Positions 6,563-12,804 of a stretch of 12,804 bases of DNA are shown in pieces. Positions within the stretch are counted from its first letter, which is position 1; every line of letters starts with the position of its first letter. Location of the stretch: contig JAPUKX010000255.1 in NCBI GenBank assembly GCA_027295435.1, forward strand, positions 1-12,804. The letters are read 5' to 3'. The notes beneath the pieces are model-generated. The model made no database searches. It saw nothing but the letters and a program-made list of their open reading frames with translations, and was not told the DNA's origin. The position numbers and the translations under genes were made by a program. Origin of the DNA: Planctomycetota bacterium (lineage in GTDB: Bacteria > Planctomycetota > Phycisphaerae > Phycisphaerales > SM1A02).

Positions 6563-7537
6563 ATGGCAGAGACCAAGAACATTCGAGCTGAGCAGTATCT
6601 AGCTCCTGAAACGCTTGCGCAGCTTTCGCCGTTTGAGCTGCGGGCGAAGATGATCGTCGAGGGGGTGATGAGCGGCACCCACCGCTCCCCGTACCAGGGC
6701 ATGGCGGTCGAATTCGCCGAGCACCGCCAGTACGTCGCGGGCGATGATCTGAGGCACCTGGACTGGAAGGTGTACGGCCGGTCGGACAAGCTGTACATCA
6801 AGCAGTACCAGCAGGAGACGACCCTCGACGTAGTCCTGCTTGTGGATGCCTCGGCGTCCATGAGCTACGGGTCGTTGGCGGTGAAGAGCGGATGGGGGGG
6901 CACCACAGCCAGCCGCCGCCGCACGGTATGGACGAAGTACGATCACGCGACCGCGGTTGCTGCCGCAATCGCCTATCTGTGTCTGCATCAGCAGGATCGC
7001 ATAGGCCTGGTGGTGTTCGCCGACGAGATTCGAACCATCGTGGGTCGTAGCGGCACCCGTCCGCAGTGGAGGCGGATTGTCAACGCTCTTAGCGGTGAGC
7101 CGGTCGAAGCGACAACAAACTTAGCCAAGGTGACCGATCAGGTGGTCTCCAAAATCAGCAACCGTGCGCTGTTCGTGATCATTTCGGACCTGTTCGACGA
7201 CCTGGAGTCGATCCGCCAGGCGCTTGCGCGGTTTCGACACCGCCGCCACGATGTCATCGTGCTTCAGACGCTCGACCGGGAGGAGATGAGGTTCAGGTTT
7301 TCTCAACCGGCGCCGTTCGAAGGGCTGGAGGGCGAGGGGAAAGTGCGTATCGATCCACGAGCACTGCGCACCGGTTACCTTGAGGCGTTGTCGAATCACA
7401 TCGACGCCGTGAGCAGGATCGCGCTGGGGTTCGGATTCGACTATCACCGCCTCGACACGCACGAGTCGGTTGGGCCGGCGCTGACCCACCTGCTTGCGCG
7501 CCGCAATGTGCAGAGCAAGCGGAGCAAAGCCGGATGA
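6563..7537 (+). CDS. DUF58 domain protein (VWA-like)
   Basis: A 324-residue soluble DUF58 protein, the regular partner of MoxR ATPases. The family pattern is clear: G-THRSPYQGMAVEFAEHRQY-AGDD-RHLDWKVYGR at about 38-73, then a VWA-like domain whose metal site motif DASAS (D95, S97, S99) is intact, and IISDLFDD (D209). Between the MIDAS and the KYDHA helix sits a Gly/Ser/Arg-rich insert of roughly 20 residues (about 102-124), longer than I expect for the family. There is no signal peptide or membrane segment, so it is probably cytoplasmic. AAGGA lies about 8 bases before the ATG. It is 42 bases after moxR, and its stop overlaps the ATG of the 27-codon ORF that follows. Confidence 0.93.
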   Translation: MAETKNIRAEQYLAPETLAQLSPFELRAKMIVEGVMSGTHRSPYQGMAVEFAEHRQYVAGDDLRHLDWKVYGRSDKLYIKQYQQETTLDVVLLVDASASMSYGSLAVKSGWGGTTASRRRTVWTKYDHATAVAAAIAYLCLHQQDRIGLVVFADEIRTIVGRSGTRPQWRRIVNALSGEPVEATTNLAKVTDQVVSKISNRALFVIISDLFDDLESIRQALARFRHRRHDVIVLQTLDREEMRFRFSQPAPFEGLEGEGKVRIDPRALRTGYLEALSNHIDAVSRIALGFGFDYHRLDTHESVGPALTHLLARRNVQSKRSKAG

Positions 7538-7617
7538 AGCGCGACGCCGTCAGCCATGATGTTCGGGGTTTGCGATCGGTGAGGTCGGTCTGTCTGGGCT
7601 CGGAAGTCCGCCGATGA
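7534..7617 (+). CDS. Bridging 27-codon ORF between DUF58 and BatA-like genes
   Basis: A reading frame starting ATGAAGCGCGACGCC overlaps the DUF58 stop as ATGA (7534-7537) and ends in a TGA that overlaps the ATG of the next gene as ATGA (7614-7617). The 27-residue product is Arg/Val-rich (it starts MKRDAVSHDVRG), has no membrane segment and resembles nothing I know. The exact fit at both ends suggests that ribosomes pass along the gap by stop-start coupling, so translation may matter more than the peptide. It could also be chance in GC-rich DNA. Confidence 0.4.
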   Translation: MKRDAVSHDVRGLRSVRSVCLGSEVRR

Positions 7618-9902
7618 CATTCGTAACGATAAGTCTGGCCATCGCCGGGGCCGCCTCGGTAATCGTACCCATTCTCATCCACCTGCTCAGCCGGCAACGG
7701 CGAAGACCGGTCCGGTGGGGGGCTATGAGATTTCTTATCGAAGCGCTGCGCAAGCACCGCCGCCGGCTTCAACTGGAGCAGTTGCTGCTGCTGGCGGTGC
7801 GGTGTTTGATCCTCCTTGTTCTGGGTGCGGCGCTGGCCCGGCCGAGCCTCGACGCGGCCGGAATCTTCGAGACCGGCGGGTCGAGGGCCGTATTCATCGT
7901 GATCGATAACGGCTTGGCTTCCGGGGTCCGTCTGGATTCAGCTGGTGAGGTCGCTCGAACTGCTTTGGACCGGTCCGTTGAACAGGCGATTGATCTGATC
8001 AAGTCGCTGGGCCCGGGCGATGTCGTCGGTGTGGTGACCGCCGCCCGTCCCGCCAACGGGATGGTCATTCCACCATCCAGCGATCATGCGGCGATTATTG
8101 ACCTGCTTCGGTCGATCGAACCGGCGGAGGCCCCGACCGATCTAGCCGCTGCTTTGCCCCTGCTCCGCTCGGCCTTGGATGAGCTGGAACCACAGCGAGA
8201 GTCGCCAGTCGTCTACCTGCTCAGTGATTTCCGCCGCGGGTCGGTGCCGCTTGATCGTTCGTTGCCGTCGGTGCCCGTTGATGTCGGCAGCGCCACGATG
8301 CTTCTGGCCGCCCCGGCCGCGCAGACCATCGCTCCAAATGTGCAGGTTGCTTCAATCAAGCCGATGCGCGGCCTGATTCTGTCACCGGGCTACGAGGGAT
8401 CCGGGCAGGTCACCGTCCGGCTTTCCCGATCCGGGGGCGAGTTGGGGCGCGACGTCACCCAGGTGCGACTGATCGGAGAGGGCCTGCCGCTGATTGACCC
8501 GAAGGTTGTGCACTGGGAGCCGGGCCAATCGCTCGCCCGAGTGGACTTCGTTATGGACCTGGCGGCAGGCGTTGACGGGGCGCTGGCGCTCACCGCGGAG
8601 ATTGACCACGACACGCTGATCGCCGACAACCGGCGGCACATTGTGCTGCCGGCTCGGCGGCAGATTCGCGTACTGTTGATCGATCGGCGAGGCTTCGGAT
8701 CGGAGCCGAACCTTGATCGTCTCGGAGCGGGTCAGTGGATTCGGCGTGCGCTGCAGCCGTCCGATCAGAGTCCCATGGACGTTGTGGAGATTGATCCGGT
8801 TGCGCTCGAGTCGGTGGATGTACGCGGTGTTGATGCAGCTGTGTTGCCTCGGCCCGACCTGATCAGCGACCGGGGCTGGCCGATCCTGCGGTCGTTCGTG
8901 GATGGCGGGGGACTTCTGATCGTGATGCCGCCCGCAGAAAGCATTGTCCACCAATGGACCGACCGCTTCGTCGGGAGCATGAGCTTGCCGTGGCGAATTA
9001 TGTTGGAGGTCGTCGAACATGAATCCGGGCTCGGGCTGGCTGAGGAGCAGCCGGCGTCGGAGCTGCTGCGCTTGCTGTGGGGCGACCTCAAGGAGCTGCT
9101 TCGACCTGTGTTGGCCTATCGCGTGCTCCCGGTTGATGACGCCCAGACGCAGGCGCAGCATGTATTGCGATTTGCCGATGGATCGCCCATGGTGATTGTC
9201 TCCGGCCCGCCGGCCCAGGTGCCGCAGGATTCACCTTCCGGGCCGGACGCATCGGCCTCGCACGGCATGGTCGTCTATCTGGCTGTCGCGCCGGTGTTCG
9301 GCAGCTCGCCGCAGCAGGGATGGACGACCCTGCCCACCAAGCCGTTGATGGTGCCGCTGTTCCATGAGTTGATCCGCCAGGGGGTGGGTTTGATTCGCAC
9401 CTCGCAGCAATATAGCGCCGGCGAGCGACCGGGGCTTGGCCTTACCATGTCCGCAGCGGTGCTGGTCGGCCCTCACGGCAAGACGATCTCGATCGACCCC
9501 GCCGGGCGACCCAGCCAGCCGCTGGACCGGTCGGGACTCTACGGCATCTTTGACCACGCGATGCAGCGGATCGGAACGGTTGCGGTCAACGTCGAACCTG
9601 CTTCGGGGCGGACCGATCCTCAGAACCAGGCCGCGGTGCTCGAATGGCTGGGGAAGTCCGGGTCGTGGAAGACCTTCGACCCCGCTGATCCCGCAGCGGC
9701 CCTGCGAACCGTCGAGACCGGCTCACCATTGGCCGGGTTCCTTCTGCTTGTGGTCCTGGCGCTGGTCGTGATCGAAACCGGATTGGCGCGCTGGTTCAGC
9801 CACGCGTTGCCGGCCGGGCGCTCCGCTCTGGGCGGATTTGCCCAAGGGCTGCGTCCAAGCGCTGCCGATGCGCCGTCTGCGGCGGGGGGGCACGTTCGAT
9901 GA
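7614..9902 (+). CDS. BatA-like double-anchor membrane protein with degenerate VWA
   Basis: 762 residues. The N-terminus is the BatA / aerotolerance 'double-transmembrane' domain: TM1 about 4-25, a basic loop with VRWGAMRFLIEALRKHRRR, and TM2 about 53-75 ending ALARPSL. A VWA-like domain follows (about 92-270), but its metal site reads DNGLAS (D98) rather than DxSxS, so metal binding is doubtful. After a beta-rich region, a Rossmann-like segment starts at RQIRVLLIDRRG and includes the stretch FVDGGGLLIVMPP. A third TM lies at about 705-724 (AGFLLLVVLALVVIETGLA), with a short Ala/Ser-rich tail. It is probably an inner-membrane protein with a large extracytoplasmic part. Its start overlaps the bridging ORF and its stop overlaps the next ATG. 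The biochemical role is unknown. Confidence 0.88.
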   Translation: MTFVTISLAIAGAASVIVPILIHLLSRQRRRPVRWGAMRFLIEALRKHRRRLQLEQLLLLAVRCLILLVLGAALARPSLDAAGIFETGGSRAVFIVIDNGLASGVRLDSAGEVARTALDRSVEQAIDLIKSLGPGDVVGVVTAARPANGMVIPPSSDHAAIIDLLRSIEPAEAPTDLAAALPLLRSALDELEPQRESPVVYLLSDFRRGSVPLDRSLPSVPVDVGSATMLLAAPAAQTIAPNVQVASIKPMRGLILSPGYEGSGQVTVRLSRSGGELGRDVTQVRLIGEGLPLIDPKVVHWEPGQSLARVDFVMDLAAGVDGALALTAEIDHDTLIADNRRHIVLPARRQIRVLLIDRRGFGSEPNLDRLGAGQWIRRALQPSDQSPMDVVEIDPVALESVDVRGVDAAVLPRPDLISDRGWPILRSFVDGGGLLIVMPPAESIVHQWTDRFVGSMSLPWRIMLEVVEHESGLGLAEEQPASELLRLLWGDLKELLRPVLAYRVLPVDDAQTQAQHVLRFADGSPMVIVSGPPAQVPQDSPSGPDASASHGMVVYLAVAPVFGSSPQQGWTTLPTKPLMVPLFHELIRQGVGLIRTSQQYSAGERPGLGLTMSAAVLVGPHGKTISIDPAGRPSQPLDRSGLYGIFDHAMQRIGTVAVNVEPASGRTDPQNQAAVLEWLGKSGSWKTFDPADPAAALRTVETGSPLAGFLLLVVLALVVIETGLARWFSHALPAGRSALGGFAQGLRPSAADAPSAAGGHVR

Positions 9903-12280
9903 ATCATGGCCTGATCCGCTGGCTGCTGGATCTCGACGTCATCCCACCGGACGCTCGGGGGGTCCGTCTGGTTTGGGAACACGCCTGGCCGGGCTGGGTG
10001 TGGGTCGTCTTGCTCCTGGGCGCGGCGTTGCTTTCCGCCTGGAGCTACACCCGACTTCTTGGGCCGGCCAGGGGCCGGGCGGTGCTGGCGGTGACCAGGA
10101 CTCTGCTCGTGGTGCTGATACTTCTGATGATCAGTGGCCCGATGCTCCAGCAGCCGCGGGAAACCGTCGAGCAGGACTGGGTGCTCGTGCTCGTCGATCG
10201 CAGCGCCTCCATGAACATCTCCGATGTGCAAGCGCCGCCGTCGTCGGCGCAGAGCGGGAGGCTCAGCCGCGACGATCAGTTGCGTTCGCTGCTGCATGAG
10301 CATGCTCAGATGTGGCAGCAGCTCGCTGAGACTCGGCACGTGTTATGGCTGGGGTTTCACGAAGCCACATTCAATCTGCCCACGACGTCACCGGCCTCCC
10401 GGGCGGATGATCTCGCTGCGCCGGTCGATCTCGGAGAGCCGAGCGGACGGCGAACACGCCTCAACGCCGCCCTTGAGCAGGCACTCCAGCGGGCCGCGGC
10501 ACGGGCGGTCAGCGGGGTTGTGCTCCTTAGCGACGGCCGGACCACTGATCCGCCGACCCGCGCCATCATCAGCCGGCTGCGCAGCGACAAAATAAGCGTC
10601 TTTGCTGTTGCGCTCGGGTCCTCCGAGCCGTTTGGCGATTTGGCCATCCGGAGTGTCGAGGCGCCGCAGCGGGCATTTATCCGCGACGAAGTGCCGGTGC
10701 TGGTCGAGTTGGATCAGCTCGGATCGGCCGGTGGTGGTGCTCCGGCCGTGGTTAGATTGATCGACGAAACCACTGGGCAAGAGCTTGATCGCGTGGAGCT
10801 GCCGGACTGGGGCGATTCGCATGACCGCCCTAGGCAGGTGACGATGACCGCTCGGCCGCTCTTGGCCGGTGAGGCCACCTGGAAAGTCGTCGTCCAGAGC
10901 GATCAGCCGGACCTCGTTAGCGAGAACAACGCCCGGACCTTCCGGATAGAGTTGATTGATCGGCCGTTGCGAGTGCTTTTCGTGGATGGATATCCGCGGT
11001 GGGAGTACCGATACCTCAAGAACCTGCTGATCCGCGAGAAGTCGATCGAGAGCTCGGTGATGCTGATCTCGGCTGATCGCGACTTTGCCCAGGAAGGGAA
11101 TCAGCCGATCTCCCGCCTGCCGCGGTCGCCTGAGGAGTTCGCGCCGTTTGATGTGATTCTGCTGGGCGACGTTCCCGCATCCTTCTTCTCGCCCGAACAA
11201 TTGGACATGATTCGGGATCATGTCGCCCAGCGGGGGGCCGGGCTGTTGTGGATCGGCGGCGAGCGGTACACGCCCAGCACCTATGCGGGCACAGTGCTGG
11301 CTGATCTGCTGCCGATGCGCGGGTCATTGGCGCTGCGGGCGATCGGCAGCCCGGTGAACATGGTCCCCACGGCGCTGGCGGATCGGCTTGGTCTGCTGCG
11401 GTTGGCTTCAAACGGCCACGCCGGCTGGCCGCGAGAGCTCGCCGAGGCGAGCTTTGGATGGTCGCGGCTTCATTATGCTCAGCGGATCGAGCCCGGGCGG
11501 CTCAAGCCCACCGCGGAAGTCCTGGCCGAGACCGCCGCCGAGTTCCGCGGGGCGCGACTGCCGCTGGTCATCCATCTGCGCTATGGCGCCGGACAGATCG
11601 TCTATGTCGCCACGGACGAAACCTGGCGTTGGCGATACGGGCGGGGCGAGTTGCTGCCGGAACGGTTCTGGGTGCAGATCATCCGTATGCTCGGCCGCGA
11701 AGGCCTCGCCGGCTTGGGTGATGCCGCCGCTCTCGACGTGAACCCCCGGCGACTGACGACCAGCCAGACGATGCGGATCAATCTGGAATTGCTCGACGCC
11801 CGCCTGGTGCAAGAGTCGCGGCTCAGCATCGCGGCGATCGTGGAGACGTCCGACGGCGCAGCGATCGCCGAGATCGAGCTGCATCGTCTTGATCGGTCGT
11901 CGAGACTTGACCGGGATCGCGTGGCGAACTACGCAGCAACATTTGTGCCGGGGGTCAGTGGGCAACTGCGGGTGCGCATCAATGATCCGACGCTGGCGGA
12001 TCTCAAGTTGGAAGTCCCGATCGAAGTGTACGCCCCGGATGATGAGCTGCGTCGGCCGGAGACCGATCATCCCCTGCTGGAGGTCCTGGCGGCCCAGACC
12101 GGCGGACGAATGCTGGCGCCTGATGAACTTGATCAGCTTCCCGGCCTTTTGCCCAATCGCTCGGTGCGTACGATCAACCCGATCACGGAGCGGATATGGG
12201 ACTCGCCGTTGGCGTTTGGCCTCGTGCTTCTGCTGGCGGCAGGTGAATGGATCGGCCGCAAACTCATCCGACTTGCCTAG
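9899..12280 (+). CDS. VWA and GATase-like domain membrane protein
   Basis: 793 residues, overlapping the previous gene by ATGA. Two N-terminal TMs (about 32-53 and 61-83) lead into a VWA domain with an intact MIDAS: DRSAS (D100, S102, S104), T186 and SDG (D212). A beta-rich region (about 245-350) follows, then a class I glutamine amidotransferase-like fold from about 357 (RVLFVDGYPRWEYRYLKNLL) through VILLGDVPASFF and GLLWIGGERY. I see no GxCxG nucleophile elbow, so it should not be an active amidotransferase. A C-terminal TM lies near 768-788. This architecture is common next to MoxR/DUF58 in planctomycetes, from memory. It probably works with the upstream BatA-like protein at the membrane; the substrate is unknown. 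Confidence 0.9.
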   Translation: MNHGLIRWLLDLDVIPPDARGVRLVWEHAWPGWVWVVLLLGAALLSAWSYTRLLGPARGRAVLAVTRTLLVVLILLMISGPMLQQPRETVEQDWVLVLVDRSASMNISDVQAPPSSAQSGRLSRDDQLRSLLHEHAQMWQQLAETRHVLWLGFHEATFNLPTTSPASRADDLAAPVDLGEPSGRRTRLNAALEQALQRAAARAVSGVVLLSDGRTTDPPTRAIISRLRSDKISVFAVALGSSEPFGDLAIRSVEAPQRAFIRDEVPVLVELDQLGSAGGGAPAVVRLIDETTGQELDRVELPDWGDSHDRPRQVTMTARPLLAGEATWKVVVQSDQPDLVSENNARTFRIELIDRPLRVLFVDGYPRWEYRYLKNLLIREKSIESSVMLISADRDFAQEGNQPISRLPRSPEEFAPFDVILLGDVPASFFSPEQLDMIRDHVAQRGAGLLWIGGERYTPSTYAGTVLADLLPMRGSLALRAIGSPVNMVPTALADRLGLLRLASNGHAGWPRELAEASFGWSRLHYAQRIEPGRLKPTAEVLAETAAEFRGARLPLVIHLRYGAGQIVYVATDETWRWRYGRGELLPERFWVQIIRMLGREGLAGLGDAAALDVNPRRLTTSQTMRINLELLDARLVQESRLSIAAIVETSDGAAIAEIELHRLDRSSRLDRDRVANYAATFVPGVSGQLRVRINDPTLADLKLEVPIEVYAPDDELRRPETDHPLLEVLAAQTGGRMLAPDELDQLPGLLPNRSVRTINPITERIWDSPLAFGLVLLLAAGEWIGRKLIRLA

Positions 12281-12372
12281 ACCACCAGTCCGTATCGGCA
12301 GTGGATTCTCTTGGCCGCCGAACGAAACGCCGCCGATAGCAGTAGTGATTGCTTGAGAGCGAGTGCCCGACT
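12281..12372. other. Gap between the VWA gene and the last gene
   Basis: 92 bases with no convincing gene, promoter or terminator. It holds a direct repeat of GCCGCCGA (around 12315-12336). The absence of a terminator is consistent with one continuing transcript. Confidence 0.4.
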
Positions 12373-12804
12373 ATGCGGCAGATCATCGCCGAGCTTCAAC
12401 GGATCCGACGGCGCAGCCGGGCGATGCTTCTTGCGCAGCGGCTGGCAGTGATGACCGCCTATGCGCTGGGCTTGGTGCTCGCGCTGACAGGGCTTGATTT
12501 TCTGTTGCGACTTCCCGGCACGGTCCGTCTGGTGTTGCTGCGGGCTGCCGGCGCGGCCATGGCCTACGCGATATGGACGTATCTTCGGCCGGCATTGCGT
12601 TTTCGGCCAGGGCTCACCGAGCTTGCGCTGCGGGCCGAAGCGAAGTTTCCAGAGGTGGCGGGACGTCTTGCCTCAAGCGTGGAGTTCGCGGCCTCGGGCG
12701 TTGATAAGACGAACGCACTGGCGGCGAGAAGTGTCTTGGAGACCCAGAACCGGCTCGCCGGCGAATCGCTTGCCGGGGTGCTCAGCCACGCACGAACCTG
12801 GCGA
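12373..12804 (+). CDS. Membrane protein, DUF4175-like N-terminus (3' partial)
   Basis: The frame is open from the ATG at 12373 to the window end (144 codons, no stop), so only the N-terminus is seen. A basic amphipathic start (MRQIIAELQRIRRRSRAMLL) leads to two TMs at about 26-45 and 51-70, then a soluble stretch with the pattern LALRAEAKFPEVAGRLASSVEFA. I associate this with the large DUF4175-like membrane proteins that follow BatA/VWA genes in planctomycetes. The ATG is chosen over the in-frame TTG at 12349, directly after a stop; only a weak purine-rich GAGAGCGAG stands before it. Family assignment is tentative because the rest of the protein is missing. Confidence 0.7.
   Translation, partial: MRQIIAELQRIRRRSRAMLLAQRLAVMTAYALGLVLALTGLDFLLRLPGTVRLVLLRAAGAAMAYAIWTYLRPALRFRPGLTELALRAEAKFPEVAGRLASSVEFAASGVDKTNALAARSVLETQNRLAGESLAGVLSHARTWR

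Noticed and set aside
8382..9161. 259-codon minus-strand ORF inside the BatA-like gene
   Set aside because: Same reason: shadow of a GC-rich gene, His/Arg/Gln-rich with no domain.
10388..11221. 277-codon minus-strand ORF inside the VWA gene
   Set aside because: Antisense shadow without recognisable features or upstream signals.

Overview
The window looks like bacterial chromosome from a Planctomycetota-type organism. This is an inference from two things: the integrase at the left edge has the N-terminal and C-terminal sequence style I associate with planctomycete integrases, and the right half is a MoxR / DUF58 / BatA-like / VWA / large membrane protein gene cluster of the kind common in that phylum. 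Base composition is GC-rich throughout, and higher in the right half. I ran no database search, so the phylum call is moderate.

Layout. (1) 1-1299: the 3' part of a tyrosine recombinase gene whose start lies outside the window. Its last codons run into the 3' half of a tRNA-Glu(CUC) gene (1262-1334, minus strand). This is the classic junction of an integrated element that used a tRNA 3' end as its attachment site. The element lies to the left; everything right of the tRNA reads as host backbone. (2) 1335-2440: a structured leader followed by an RNase Z-like gene, the enzyme class that trims tRNA 3' ends. (3) 2441-4000: dnaA, with a leader holding a good promoter match and two palindromic 9-mers 20 bp apart. 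(4) 4001-4324: convergent non-coding gap. (5) 4325-5299: mutM (fpg) on the minus strand, TTG start, with an unusual 42-residue C-terminal tail. (6) 5444-12804: a rightward gene cluster of MoxR AAA+ ATPase, DUF58 protein, BatA-like double-anchor membrane protein, VWA/GATase-like membrane protein, and the start of a further membrane protein cut off by the window end.

How the genes relate. Genes 2 to 5 are tRNA maturation, replication initiation and DNA repair. The right-hand cluster is probably one transcription unit from a promoter near 5350-5380. It fits the general MoxR-VWA scheme, in which an AAA+ ATPase acts on VWA-domain partner proteins near the membrane; the actual substrate is unknown. 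DUF58 and the BatA-like gene are joined by a 27-codon ORF with ATGA overlaps at both ends, and the BatA-like and VWA genes overlap by ATGA directly, so translational coupling is likely.

I do not see a clearly new multi-gene system. The best unexplained signals are non-coding or very small: the run of hairpins before the RNase Z gene, the paired palindromes at the predicted dnaA start of transcription, and the bridging mini-ORF.
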